Below are positions 8,058 to 17,249 of a DNA stretch of 64,000 nt, in pieces. Every line of letters starts with the position of its first letter. Positions within the stretch are counted from its first letter, which is position 1. The DNA comes from JAILLW01 sp045629045 (GTDB lineage: Bacteria > Bacillota > Clostridia > Lachnospirales > Lachnospiraceae), in the NCBI GenBank assembly GCA_045629045.1, contig JAZQQM010000061.1, positions 62,001 through 126,000 on the forward strand, read 5' to 3'. The notes beneath the pieces are model-generated. The model had not been told where the DNA came from. It searched no databases and saw nothing but the letters and a program-made list of their open reading frames with translations. The position numbers and the translations under genes were made by a program.

Positions 8058-8813
8058 ATGGGAAAAGTAATCGCCATAGCAAATCAAAAAGGTGGAGTTG
8101 GCAAAACAACAACATCCATTAATCTTTCAGCGTCACTTGCAGCTAAAGGAAAGAAGGTACTGGTTGTCGATACAGACCCGCAGGGAAATACAACAAGCGG
8201 ATTCGGTGTTGATAAGAATGATGTCGAAAATACGGTTTACGAACTTCTTTTGGGAGAATGTTCCGTACGTGAGGCTATAATCAAAGATGTCGTTCCGGGA
8301 GTTTCTATTATTCCGTCAAATGTTAATCTTGCTGCAGCAGAAATCGAATTAATCGGAATAGACAAAAAAGAATTCATTTTAAAGAACGAAATAGATTGGG
8401 TAAGAGCAGACTACGATTATATTATGATAGACTGTCCTCCGTCACTTAGTATGCTTACCATCAATGCAATGACCACAGCAGATTCCGTTCTTGTACCCAT
8501 TCAGTGTGAATTCTATGCACTTGAAGGATTAAGTCAGTTAATTCATACCATTAATCTTGTAAAAGAAAGACTGTCTCCTGATTTGGCAATGGAAGGAATC
8601 GTATTTACAATGTACGATTCAAGAACCAATCTTTCGGAGCAGGTTGTGGAAAACGTTAAAGAAAATATTGAATATAAGGTATTTGATACCATGATTCCCA
8701 GGAACATCAGATTGGCAGAGGCTCCAAGTTACGGACAGCCCATAAGTATGTATGATCCTAAATCAGCCGGTGCGGAAGCATATATGAATCTGGCTGACGA
8801 AATTATCGGTTAA
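8058..8813 (+). CDS. parA: Chromosome partitioning ATPase ParA/Soj
   Basis: A 251-aa ATPase of the ParA/Soj family. It has the deviant Walker A motif KGGVGKTT at residues 11-18, the switch I region DTDPQGNTTSGFG and Walker B IMIDCPPS. It acts with ParB to organise and separate chromosome origins and to influence initiation. The length is typical of chromosomal Soj. The start at 8058 has a TAAGGAG ribosome binding site. parB follows 28 nt downstream. The parAB pair is normally near the replication origin, downstream of mnmG/rsmG in Firmicutes; here a RiPP operon lies upstream instead. An operator-like palindrome covers its -10 box. Confidence 0.95.
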   Translation: MGKVIAIANQKGGVGKTTTSINLSASLAAKGKKVLVVDTDPQGNTTSGFGVDKNDVENTVYELLLGECSVREAIIKDVVPGVSIIPSNVNLAAAEIELIGIDKKEFILKNEIDWVRADYDYIMIDCPPSLSMLTINAMTTADSVLVPIQCEFYALEGLSQLIHTINLVKERLSPDLAMEGIVFTMYDSRTNLSEQVVENVKENIEYKVFDTMIPRNIRLAEAPSYGQPISMYDPKSAGAEAYMNLADEIIG

Positions 8814-8841
8814 TATTTCTTTTGGTGAAGGGAGAGTAGTA

Positions 8842-9753
8842 ATGGCAGTAAAACGCGGATTGGGAAAAGGTCTTGATTCACTTATTCCGTCAGGAAGCAG
8901 TGTAAAGAATGTTGAGACCAAGGTTGCAAAAACAGATAACGAAAAGAAGATAGAAGGAGCTACAACCTTAATTAATATAAGCAAGGTTCAGCCCAATAAA
9001 GAACAGCCTCGTAAGAATTTTAATGAAGATGCTTTGGAAGAACTGGCAGAATCAATTAAAATGCACGGAATTATTTCTCCCATTATTGTTCAGGACCGAA
9101 AGACATATTATGAAATAATTGCCGGTGAGCGCAGATGGAGAGCTGCCATGAAAGCCGGCCTTAAAGAAGTCCCGGTTATTATTAAAAATTATACGGAACA
9201 GGAAATCGTTGAAATTTCTTTAATCGAGAATATTCAAAGAGAAGATTTAAATCCTATAGAAGAAGCATTGGCTTACAAGAAGCTTCTTGAAGAATTTAAT
9301 CTTAAGCAGGATGAGGTAGCCGAAAAGGTTAGCAAGAGCCGTACGGCAGTTACCAATTCCATCAGATTATTAAAGCTTAGCAAGGAAGTTCAGGAGATGA
9401 TAATCGATGACATGATTACAACAGGTCATGCAAGAGCCCTCATTTCTATTGAAAATCCTGACGAGCAGTACAAAATTGCCCAGCAGATATTTGATGAGAA
9501 GTTAAGCGTAAGAGATGTAGAAAAACTCGTCAAAAATATGGGCAAGACAAAGCCTAACAAAAAGACAAAGGTAGTAGATAAGACACTCGAAGCAACATAT
9601 CTTGATATTGCCGAGAAGCTTAAACAAAAACTTGATACCAAGGTAGTAATTACACCTTCTTCAAAGAATGACGGCTCCGGTAAGTTGGAAATTGAGTTCT
9701 ATTCTCATGAAGAACTTGAGAAAATTATGGATTTATTAAATAAGGCTAAATAG
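8842..9753 (+). CDS. parB: Chromosome partitioning protein ParB/Spo0J
   Basis: A 303-aa DNA-binding CTP hydrolase of the ParB/Spo0J family. The N-terminus carries the basic RGLGKGLDSLIP motif that contacts ParA. The ParB catalytic domain shows NKEQPRK (residues ~52-58), ELAESIKMHGIISPI, and GERRWRA, followed by ENIQREDLNPIEEA. A helix-turn-helix follows (KLSKEVQEMIIDDMITTGHARAL), and a C-terminal dimerisation domain ends the protein. It loads on parS sites and recruits SMC. No complete parS site was found in the window by eye; two half-sites lie upstream of parA. Confidence 0.95.
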   Translation: MAVKRGLGKGLDSLIPSGSSVKNVETKVAKTDNEKKIEGATTLINISKVQPNKEQPRKNFNEDALEELAESIKMHGIISPIIVQDRKTYYEIIAGERRWRAAMKAGLKEVPVIIKNYTEQEIVEISLIENIQREDLNPIEEALAYKKLLEEFNLKQDEVAEKVSKSRTAVTNSIRLLKLSKEVQEMIIDDMITTGHARALISIENPDEQYKIAQQIFDEKLSVRDVEKLVKNMGKTKPNKKTKVVDKTLEATYLDIAEKLKQKLDTKVVITPSSKNDGSGKLEIEFYSHEELEKIMDLLNKAK

Positions 9754-9765
9754 TGGGAAAAGCAG

Positions 9766-10293
9766 ATGAATAACAGTTTATTGAACAAATTGGGTCTTGG
9801 AAATTTAGATATAGGAATCGTACTTATAGTTATGGCAGTACTTATTATAGGTCTGTTTGTCTTACTTATAACTACAATGACGAAACAAAAAAGACTTATC
9901 AAAAAGTATAGGTTTTTTATGAAGGGAAGAGAGGCCGAGAGTCTTGAAGAAGAGATAATGGCTTTGTTTGAAGATAATACCGCCATGAAGGCAGATATTG
10001 CCCAGAATAAAAAAGATATACGTGCAATTAAACGCCAGTTATCTACTGCTTATCAGAAGTCTAGTCTGATTAAGTATGATGCTTTTGACCAGATGGGCGG
10101 AAAGCTTAGTTTTGTTCTTGTTTTACTGGATGAACATAATAACGGATTTTTGCTAAATTCACAGCATACTACAGACAGCTGTTATTCTTATACCAAGAAA
10201 ATTGTATTCGGTGAATGCAAGATGGATTTAAGTAATGAAGAAAAGGCCGCATTAAATAAGGCAATTGTGGGAGATTCAGATGAAGCTAATTAA
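9766..10293 (+). CDS. DUF4446 family membrane protein
   Basis: A 175-aa protein of the DUF4446 family, which commonly follows parB in clostridia. It has one N-terminal membrane helix (about residues 17-40, GIVLIVMAVLIIGLFVLLI). A coiled-coil stretch follows (around AESLEEEIMALFEDN to IRAIKRQLS), then a conserved domain around KYDAFDQMGGKLSFVLVLLDEHNNG. Its biochemical role is unknown. It is 12 nt downstream of parB and overlaps the next gene by 14 nt, so it belongs to the partition operon. Confidence 0.8.
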   Translation: MNNSLLNKLGLGNLDIGIVLIVMAVLIIGLFVLLITTMTKQKRLIKKYRFFMKGREAESLEEEIMALFEDNTAMKADIAQNKKDIRAIKRQLSTAYQKSSLIKYDAFDQMGGKLSFVLVLLDEHNNGFLLNSQHTTDSCYSYTKKIVFGECKMDLSNEEKAALNKAIVGDSDEAN

Positions 10294-11335
10294 AGTTAGC
10301 GAATTAAAAGGTGGAGAGATACTCGCAAAACCTATAATCACGGATGATTATAAAATATTGCTTTCGGAAGAAACAACTCTTCGAAAAGAATATATTGAAA
10401 AACTCGAAGAACTTAATATTACGGAAGTATATGTCAAGGATAAAGACCATGTTCATATGCAGGAAGTAGTCCTGTTAAAGACAGAGCTTGAGGAGTCCTT
10501 TAAAGAAAAGGTTAAAGATGTTCTTGAGAGGCACACTTACAATAATTCTCAGGAACTTGAGCAGTTATCAAATACTGCGGACAGTATTATAAGTAATATT
10601 CTCGAAGAAGATAAAGTAGTCGAAAAAATATTTGATATCAAAGAAAGAAGTGCCGATATCTATGAACATTCCATAAGTTTATGCTCACTGGCTACTTTAA
10701 CGGCACTTAAACTTAAACTTGATGAGGGAAATGTTCATGATATAGGTGTTGGATGTCTGTTACATGATTTGGGACTTAGATATTTAACCATTGAATATGA
10801 GAATCAGCGCCTTGATACTTTGACAAAAGTAGAATTATCTGAATATATGAAACATCCGGTATACGGTTTTTCGGCAGTTAAGGATGAAGGATGGCTTTCG
10901 CCCATAGCAAAAGCTATTATTCTTTCGCATCATGAGAGACTTGACGGAAACGGATATCCTTTAAGAGCAAAGGACATTTCAAAGGAAGTTGGAATTGTTT
11001 CGGTTTGTGATACTTTTGATGAAATGATTTGTGGTATCGGCTGTGAAAGATATAAAGTACATGAGGCGGTTGAATATCTTAAAACCTTTAAAGGAGTTAA
11101 GTATTATGCCGATGTAGTTGATGCGTTTCTTGATTTTACGGCTGTTTATCCTGCCGGCAGTATGGTTCTTCTTTCGGATGGTTCTGAAGGAAAAGTGGTA
11201 CGGCAGAATAAGGAATTCCCGGACAGACCGGTTATTCTTCTTCGTAAAGACAATAAGGGTAATATTATTCCGAGAGGAAAAGAAATAGATTTAATTAAAG
11301 TAAATAATATTTTTATAGAAAAGGAGTTAATATAG
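10280..11335 (+). CDS. HD-GYP domain cyclic-di-GMP phosphodiesterase
   Basis: A 351-aa protein with an N-terminal DUF3391-like region and a C-terminal HD-GYP domain. The metal-binding HD pair is in GVGCLLHDLGL, and the family hallmark HHERLDGNGYP is intact, so it should hydrolyse cyclic di-GMP. The ATG at 10280 was chosen over a TTG five codons upstream because GGGAG precedes it at good spacing. It overlaps the DUF4446 gene by 14 nt and is followed by serS after 3 nt, indicating one transcript. There is no sensory domain in the sequence. Confidence 0.85.
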   Translation: MKLIKVSELKGGEILAKPIITDDYKILLSEETTLRKEYIEKLEELNITEVYVKDKDHVHMQEVVLLKTELEESFKEKVKDVLERHTYNNSQELEQLSNTADSIISNILEEDKVVEKIFDIKERSADIYEHSISLCSLATLTALKLKLDEGNVHDIGVGCLLHDLGLRYLTIEYENQRLDTLTKVELSEYMKHPVYGFSAVKDEGWLSPIAKAIILSHHERLDGNGYPLRAKDISKEVGIVSVCDTFDEMICGIGCERYKVHEAVEYLKTFKGVKYYADVVDAFLDFTAVYPAGSMVLLSDGSEGKVVRQNKEFPDRPVILLRKDNKGNIIPRGKEIDLIKVNNIFIEKELI

Positions 11336-11338
11336 GTC

Positions 11339-12628
11339 ATGATTGACATTAAATTCTTAAGAGAAAATCCTGAGATTGTAAAAGAAAATATTAAAAAGAA
11401 ATTCCAGGATGAAAAATTACCGCTTGTAGACGAAGTTATTGAGTTAGATGCTGCATCAAGAGCTGCCAAGCAGGAAGCAGACGATCTTCGAAATAAAAAG
11501 AATGTGATTTCAAAAGAAATCGGTGCTTTGATGGCTCAGGGCAAAAAGGAAGAAGCCCAGGCCAAGAAGGAAGAAGTTGCTGCCAATTCCAAGAGACTTG
11601 CAGAGCTTGAAGAACAGGAAAAGGAATTAACCGAAAAAGTTACTAAGATAATGATGGTTATACCCAATATTATCGATCCTTCAGTTCCTATCGGTAAGGA
11701 TGACTCCGAAAACGTTGAAGTTCAAAGATACGGTGAGCCTGTGGTTCCCGATTTCGAGATTCCTTATCATACAGAAATTATGGAAAGATTTGACGGAATC
11801 GATATTGATGCTGCGGGAAGAGTTGCAGGTAACGGATTTTATTACCTTATGGGTGATATAGCAAGACTTCATTCTGCAGTAACAAGTTACGGAAGAGATT
11901 TCATGATAGACAGAGGATTTACGTATTGTATACCTCCATTCATGATTCGTTCCAACGTAGTTACGGGTGTAATGAGTTTTGCGGAAATGGATGCCATGAT
12001 GTACAAGATTGAGGGTGAAGATTTATTCCTAATCGGAACTTCAGAGCATTCTATGATTGGAAAGTTTATCGATCAGATTATTCCGGAGGCAGAATTACCC
12101 AAGACACTGACCAGTTATTCTCCTTGTTTCCGTAAAGAAAAGGGAGCACACGGTATAGAAGAACGTGGTGTATACAGAATTCACCAGTTCGAAAAGCAGG
12201 AAATGATTGTTGTATGTAAGCCTGAAGATTCACCTATGTGGTTTGACAAGCTATGGCAGAATACGGTAGATTTCTTTAGAACAATGGATATTCCCGTAAG
12301 AACTTTGGAATGTTGTTCGGGCGATTTGGCAGATCTTAAGGTTAAGTCTATTGACGTTGAGGCATGGTCACCCCGTCAGAAGAAGTACTTTGAAGTCGGA
12401 AGTTGCTCTAATTTAGGTGATGCACAGGCAAGAAGACTTAAGATCAGAGTTAATGATGAAAACGGAAATAAGTATTTTGCACATACTTTGAATAATACAT
12501 GTGTAGCACCGCCCAGAATGCTTATAGCTTTCTTAGAGAACAATCTCCAGGCAGACGGAAGCATTAAGATTCCTGTAGCGCTTCGTCCGTACATGGGTGG
12601 TAAGGAAGTATTGGTTCCTGTTAAGTAG
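11339..12628 (+). CDS. serS: Serine--tRNA ligase
   Basis: A 429-aa class II aminoacyl-tRNA synthetase. The N-terminal coiled-coil arm that contacts the long arm of tRNA-Ser spans about residues 27-105 (LVDEVIELDAASRAAK onward). Motif 2 is seen in CFRKEKGAHGIEERG with HQFEKQE, and motif 3 in APPRMLIAFLENN. It attaches serine to tRNA-Ser. There is no T-box leader, since only 3 nt separate it from the upstream HD-GYP gene; expression must come from the parA transcript or an internal promoter. Confidence 0.97.
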   Translation: MIDIKFLRENPEIVKENIKKKFQDEKLPLVDEVIELDAASRAAKQEADDLRNKKNVISKEIGALMAQGKKEEAQAKKEEVAANSKRLAELEEQEKELTEKVTKIMMVIPNIIDPSVPIGKDDSENVEVQRYGEPVVPDFEIPYHTEIMERFDGIDIDAAGRVAGNGFYYLMGDIARLHSAVTSYGRDFMIDRGFTYCIPPFMIRSNVVTGVMSFAEMDAMMYKIEGEDLFLIGTSEHSMIGKFIDQIIPEAELPKTLTSYSPCFRKEKGAHGIEERGVYRIHQFEKQEMIVVCKPEDSPMWFDKLWQNTVDFFRTMDIPVRTLECCSGDLADLKVKSIDVEAWSPRQKKYFEVGSCSNLGDAQARRLKIRVNDENGNKYFAHTLNNTCVAPPRMLIAFLENNLQADGSIKIPVALRPYMGGKEVLVPVK

Positions 12629-12652
12629 CAATATTTTATGGAGTAATTAATT

Positions 12653-13540
12653 ATGCACAAATTTATGCGTGCCATAGGCTTCAGTCAATTTAATAATGTC
12701 AAAGATCAACAGAAGCTTATCACGGATATAATAATTAATGCTCCCAAAAGATCTTATACTTCATTAAATGATAATGTGATAATTGCGTCTTTTTCAAAGG
12801 AGTTTGCTCCCGGAATCGGAATTACGGTAGTAGGCAAATTTGATGAAGACGATCAGTTCACATACAGTTATTATTATCCTTATGTTGAGGCTTTGTGTAT
12901 CAGTTCGGAAGAGGATATTTCGGTTGATCGTCATGCGGCGGATGATTCTTATGCAGGTGTTATTGAAGATAACAGAATGGGCGTTTCCATTATATTTTAT
13001 CTTCAAAATATGATACCTTATATTAAGGCTGTAAGAACCGATATGCTTCCCATGACAGGTACCACATTGTCGCTTGCGGCATTATCTGACAGCGGTACTG
13101 TTCTTATGCCTCTTAAGAAAACTATTAAGGATGTTGTTACCAATCAGCAGTTGCTTAAGTCTCGTTCCAAATTAATAAGCGCAGCTAAGGCCGGTGACGA
13201 TTCTGCAATGGAAGATTTGACGCTCAAAGATATGGATACTTATTCAAATATAGCCGAAAGAATCCATGACGAGGATATTTTTACATTGGTGGATACATAC
13301 TTTATGCCTTACGGAGTAGAGTGTGATCAATATGCTATTTTAGGTGAAATCACGGCACTTACCGAACTTACCAATACAATATCAAATGAAGAATTATACA
13401 AGATGACGATTCTTTGTAATGATATTGAGATGGAATTATGTGTAAACAAAAAAGATGTTTACGGACAACCGGCGGTTGGACGCAGATATAAAGGGACTAT
13501 ATGGCTTCAGGGTCATATTAATTATCCCATGTCCCCTTAG
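12653..13540 (+). CDS. DUF3881 family protein
   Basis: A 295-aa protein of the DUF3881 family, which is largely restricted to Lachnospiraceae and relatives. It begins MHKFMRAIGFSQF, a conserved opening of the family. It has no signal peptide, membrane helix or recognisable catalytic motif, so it is cytosolic with unknown function. The RBS is GGAG, 8 nt before the ATG. Its TAG stop lies inside the 5' end of tRNA-Arg (positions 8-10 of the tRNA), a 10-nt overlap. The serS-DUF3881 transcript would therefore have to be processed to release the tRNA, or the tRNA has its own promoter within this gene. Confidence 0.8.
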   Translation: MHKFMRAIGFSQFNNVKDQQKLITDIIINAPKRSYTSLNDNVIIASFSKEFAPGIGITVVGKFDEDDQFTYSYYYPYVEALCISSEEDISVDRHAADDSYAGVIEDNRMGVSIIFYLQNMIPYIKAVRTDMLPMTGTTLSLAALSDSGTVLMPLKKTIKDVVTNQQLLKSRSKLISAAKAGDDSAMEDLTLKDMDTYSNIAERIHDEDIFTLVDTYFMPYGVECDQYAILGEITALTELTNTISNEELYKMTILCNDIEMELCVNKKDVYGQPAVGRRYKGTIWLQGHINYPMSP

Positions 13541-13602
13541 TTAAATGGATATAACGGGTCCCTCCTAAGGATCAGTTGGGGGTTCGATTCCCTCAGAGGA
13601 CG
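13531..13602 (+). tRNA. tRNA-Arg (anticodon CCU)
   Basis: A 72-nt cloverleaf folds by eye. The acceptor is GTCCCCT with AGAGGAC (one C-A mismatch) plus discriminator G. The D-stem is GTTA/TAAC, the anticodon stem GGTCC/GGATC with loop CTCCTAA (anticodon CCT), and the T-arm GGGGG-TTCGATT-CCCTC. It decodes AGG. CCA is not encoded. Its first 10 nt are shared with the 3' end of the DUF3881 gene. Confidence 0.92.
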
Positions 13603-13616
13603 TTGTGGTAATGATT

Positions 13617-13642
13617 AAGGCTTGCTCTTTTGAGCAAGCCTT
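13617..13642. terminator. Bidirectional terminator after tRNA-Arg
   Basis: An 11-bp stem AAGGCTTGCTC/GAGCAAGCCTT with a TTTT loop is followed by a T-rich tract on the plus strand. It lies between the tRNA and the convergent end of the RelA-like gene and can serve both. Confidence 0.8.
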
Positions 13643-13648
13643 ATATTT

Positions 13649-14641
13649 TTAATTAAGTATTTCCTTTATTTTTTCCGGAGAATAATTAAGACTTATCATT
13701 TCCGACTTACACAAGTATCGTAAAAGCATATTTGTCGTACCGATATCCAATTCAAATTTATTAATGGTATCAACAATATATGTTTTTGCGCTCTCTTTAT
13801 TCCTTTTGAAGAAGTTTACAAAATCGCCTATTGTTATAATCTTCAGTGATTGCAATATCGATAAATAATTTTCGGGATCTATTGTTATAATATCAATATT
13901 ATATACGGACGATATTTCGTTTAAATATGAAAGGAATAGCTGATTGTGATATATATATTCTCGAAGCGAAACTCTGTCTATCGATATATTATCAGCCGTA
14001 TTATTCTTAATCATATTTTTGATATCTTCTTCATACCGTATGGTATTCTTTCGAAGCTCAATAAACTGATTGTCGGCAACTTCCAATAAAGAAGCAACTC
14101 GTGAAAACTCTCTTCTTATGGGTCGAGGTACGCCAAAATCCGATTTATAGCCTAAATCATGTTCAATTTCGGCCCAGGCATGTTGGAGTACGGAACGTAT
14201 TTGTACTTCGAAACGTATATCTTTAAACTCCGGATAGTCTTTAAGATCTTCTTCTTTCAGAGAACAGATATAATGAACAGAAATATACCCGAATTCGGTA
14301 GCCTGCAAAACAGAACCCTTGTCAATGCTGTTGTCATAATCAATTTCAAAAGTTTTCTTTAGCTGATTAATTATTTCATCTATCGTATCTGCAAAGTAGC
14401 AGATTATTCTAAATCCGCACAAATCCGTAATATCATACAAAGATGAATATTTACCGAATTTCTTTTCAAGCTTTCCCTTAAGAGAAGAAATAGTTTTTGT
14501 TCTGTGCGAAATGTCCATCACAAACAGATCATTTTGGGTAATGAAGGAATTAATCTTTGTATATACCATATCTTCCAGGATGAGAAGCGATGGGCGTAAA
14601 GCTGTATATTCATTTAAAATTAAAGATTCTTTAGGTTCCAT
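13649..14641 (-). CDS. RelA/SpoT-domain nucleotide pyrophosphokinase-like protein
   Basis: A 330-aa protein with an alarmone synthetase domain at about residues 20-190. Visible motifs are RTKTISSLKGKLEKKFG, DLCGFRIICYF, the G-loop EFGYISVHY and the catalytic FEVQIRSVLQHAWAEIEHD. It lacks the HD hydrolase, TGS and ACT domains of long RelA, so it is a short synthetase-type protein. A C-terminal extension of about 110 residues resembles nothing I know. Its RBS (AGAGGA) lies within the end of the upstream SGNH gene 2 nt before, so it is co-transcribed with the MBOAT-SGNH pair and murG. It may make (p)ppGpp, or it could belong to the toxic or antiphage branch of this family; nothing in the sequence decides between these. 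Confidence 0.75.
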   Translation of the reverse strand: MEPKESLILNEYTALRPSLLILEDMVYTKINSFITQNDLFVMDISHRTKTISSLKGKLEKKFGKYSSLYDITDLCGFRIICYFADTIDEIINQLKKTFEIDYDNSIDKGSVLQATEFGYISVHYICSLKEEDLKDYPEFKDIRFEVQIRSVLQHAWAEIEHDLGYKSDFGVPRPIRREFSRVASLLEVADNQFIELRKNTIRYEEDIKNMIKNNTADNISIDRVSLREYIYHNQLFLSYLNEISSVYNIDIITIDPENYLSILQSLKIITIGDFVNFFKRNKESAKTYIVDTINKFELDIGTTNMLLRYLCKSEMISLNYSPEKIKEILN

Positions 14642-14643
14642 AA

Positions 14644-15741
14644 TTATTCCTCTGTCGAATACATTATTTTAATTTTGTCACCGTAGTTCTTATCGGTATA
14701 TGAGGAAGCGTCCATGGCATATTTACGAATATCAAGGATAGAATTCGTAATTTCGCTTTCGGTTTTAAGCTCATAGGTGCCGTTCATAAGGCAATCACAC
14801 ATATACTTATTGATTTCGGGACTAAAGTGAAGAGTGTCCGTATAATTATCTAAATTATAAATTATATCTTCAGCATTTTGAAAGTTAAATAATTTAACAT
14901 TTGGGTATTTAATTAATTCGTTCAGGGCATACTGTTCGGTATATAAGTAAGCACTTGTATCGCCGTCATGATACAGGTTATCCCACCACAGAACAGAATA
15001 GGGAGGGATAAAGATATAAAAGGTTGTTTCGGGATGTTTATTAAGAATATCTTCGATAAGAGATAAATTTTCTTTACAAATATCCAGGTATTCCTCATCC
15101 GGCTTCATATCAAGATATTTATTGGAACGAATGTAGTGATACAGAATAGTGTCTTCGTTAAAGGCTTTCCACTGAGCCCAGTTGTAGGAGGCTCCTTCGT
15201 CATAGTCTTTCATAAAGGAAGAAGCTATCATATATGGAATTCTTTCGAACAAAACATCCTTATTCCAAAGATATTTAATATCATTAAGAGGATTCTTATC
15301 ATACAGATACATAGGAGATCCGGTTTGTTCAAAGGTTGTATTGGGATCCTGAATTAATGAGGAAGGATCAATATTAAAAAATACATACTTTAAGTCCTGA
15401 TGGTCAAAAGCTCTGTTTATAAAATAGCATAAATCGGCAGTTGCGCCATAGGAGCGAATTGCTTTTACACTGGTGCAGTCAAAATTTTCATCAAACCAGT
15501 GATTGTTATAATTTTCGGCAACAGAGGAACCTGCTATAACCGCATTGTAATCAAAATGGTCCAATGTACCGGGGACCTGATACTCTTTTTCCCATAGGAC
15601 GGCCTTTAAGAAAGGCAACGGTTTATGATAATGGAAAAAGGGGTCAAAAAGTATAACCGCTCCGGCACCTAAAACAAGCAGAACAGCTGCTGTAAGCAGA
15701 AATTTTTTTATGTATTTGATAGCTGTAAGTTCTTTTTTCAT
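14644..15741 (-). CDS. SGNH/AlgX-like membrane-anchored partner of an MBOAT acyltransferase
   Basis: A 365-aa protein with one N-terminal membrane helix (residues ~14-33) and an extracytoplasmic SGNH-hydrolase-like domain. The nucleophile motif is probably IAGSSVAEN (residues ~71-79). The late Asp-x-x-His pair is seen in YTDTLHFSP. Such proteins work with MBOAT proteins to O-acylate cell-surface polymers, the SGNH enzyme moving the acyl group onto the outer glycan. Its start overlaps the stop of the MBOAT gene (TGATG), supporting a two-protein acylation complex. The acceptor polymer is unknown. Confidence 0.7.
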   Translation of the reverse strand: MKKELTAIKYIKKFLLTAAVLLVLGAGAVILFDPFFHYHKPLPFLKAVLWEKEYQVPGTLDHFDYNAVIAGSSVAENYNNHWFDENFDCTSVKAIRSYGATADLCYFINRAFDHQDLKYVFFNIDPSSLIQDPNTTFEQTGSPMYLYDKNPLNDIKYLWNKDVLFERIPYMIASSFMKDYDEGASYNWAQWKAFNEDTILYHYIRSNKYLDMKPDEEYLDICKENLSLIEDILNKHPETTFYIFIPPYSVLWWDNLYHDGDTSAYLYTEQYALNELIKYPNVKLFNFQNAEDIIYNLDNYTDTLHFSPEINKYMCDCLMNGTYELKTESEITNSILDIRKYAMDASSYTDKNYGDKIKIMYSTEE

Positions 15742-17249
15742 CAGAAATTAAAATAAATGAATGTGCTGACCTGTGAGAAGGATATAATACTCCAAACAAG
15801 GACAACTGTTGATAGGACAAGAAGTTTGGTGGATAACTTACCCTTTGTTGCCATTTCAAGTGCATTCTTTCCTTTTAGTATTATTGCGCTTATTATCAGT
15901 ATTATGATTAAAAATACTACATTAAGTGTATCTGTATATTGAGGTGCCTTAAGACTTATAAACTTAGTTATCAGATAAAATTCCGGAACATTAAGTGCAC
16001 CTGCCAATTTATAAACATAACCGGTATTTTTGAACATCAACAAATCTTTGAACAATTGGATGGCAGTACTTATTGAATCCGCACCGAAGAAAAGAAGTGA
16101 CAGATTAAAGAAGGAAAATGTAAGAAACCATCCCAAAGGTCTTGGCATTTCAAGCTTTGCTTTAATTTTTTCATTGGAGCCTTTGACGCCTATTAATCCA
16201 AGGTTATCCCATACAACAAGCAAACCCTGCATAGTACCCCAGGCTATATATGTCCAGTTGGCACCGTGCCAAACTCCGCTTAAGAAAAATACAAGGAAAA
16301 TATTAATCAGAGTACGAACTCTGCCCTTTCTGGAACCCCCAAGGGGAATATACACATACTGAATAAAGAAACGGGATAATGTCATATGCCAGCGCTGCCA
16401 TAATTCTTTGACACTGCAGGCCTTATAGGGTGAATTAAAGTTAACGGGAAGATTTATATTAAACAGTAATCCCAATCCGATTGCCATATCCGAATATCCG
16501 CTGAAGTCAAAATATATTTGAAAGGTGTATGAAAGCATCATAAGTATTGTTGATGTGGTATCAAGATAGAGAGACTGCGAAAAACCGTGATTAACAACAA
16601 GTGCAAGAACATCCGCCAAAAGTACTTTTTTGCCAAGTCCGAGAGAAAATAAGGTGATTCCCTTTGATAGATTATCTATATTAAGAGATTTGTTATTTTT
16701 GTCTTCGAACTGAGGCATCATTTCTTTGTAAAGAACGATAGGCCCTGCTATTAACTGAGGGAAAAAAGTAACAAAAGTCAGGTAGTTAACAAAAGAATAA
16801 TGTTCGGCCGTACCCTTTGCCCTGTCTATTATGAAACTAAGCTGCTGGAAGGTGAAAAAGCTGATTCCCAGGGGCAACAGTATGTTATGAAGTCTGAAGT
16901 TAGAGTTGGTTAAAGCATTTATGTTTTCAATAAAGAAATCAAAGTATTTGAAATAGAAAAGTAATCCCAGATTAAGGATTATTCCTAAGATAATACCGAA
17001 GACTTTGACAGATTTGGAGCTGTATTTGTTAATCAGCTTGGAAATCAGGTAACTTAGGCCGTAGTTAAGAAGAATGGAGCCTACAATTACCCATAGATAA
17101 TATATATCAAAATAAGCATAGAACCATAAGGACATGCCGGAAAGAAACAGTTTTGAAAGAGTATATTTTTCAAAACGATTGAGAATATAGTAGCCTAATA
17201 AAGTAATAGGCAAAAATACAAAGATAAAAATATAGGAATTAAAAAGCAT
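15741..17249 (-). CDS. MBOAT family O-acyltransferase (AlgI/DltB-like)
   Basis: A 502-aa polytopic membrane protein of the AlgI/PatA-like MBOAT family. Typical motifs are KELWQRWHMTLSRFFIQYVY and PLGGSRKG, then the catalytic histidine in FLSGVWHGANWTYIAWG. It moves acetyl (or another acyl) groups across the membrane for O-acylation of cell-wall or exopolysaccharide. It sits between murG (start/stop contact at 17249) and its SGNH partner, so envelope polymer acetylation is the likely job. A dlt role is unlikely because no dltA or dltC is nearby. Confidence 0.85.
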   Translation of the reverse strand: MLFNSYIFIFVFLPITLLGYYILNRFEKYTLSKLFLSGMSLWFYAYFDIYYLWVIVGSILLNYGLSYLISKLINKYSSKSVKVFGIILGIILNLGLLFYFKYFDFFIENINALTNSNFRLHNILLPLGISFFTFQQLSFIIDRAKGTAEHYSFVNYLTFVTFFPQLIAGPIVLYKEMMPQFEDKNNKSLNIDNLSKGITLFSLGLGKKVLLADVLALVVNHGFSQSLYLDTTSTILMMLSYTFQIYFDFSGYSDMAIGLGLLFNINLPVNFNSPYKACSVKELWQRWHMTLSRFFIQYVYIPLGGSRKGRVRTLINIFLVFFLSGVWHGANWTYIAWGTMQGLLVVWDNLGLIGVKGSNEKIKAKLEMPRPLGWFLTFSFFNLSLLFFGADSISTAIQLFKDLLMFKNTGYVYKLAGALNVPEFYLITKFISLKAPQYTDTLNVVFLIIILIISAIILKGKNALEMATKGKLSTKLLVLSTVVLVWSIISFSQVSTFIYFNF

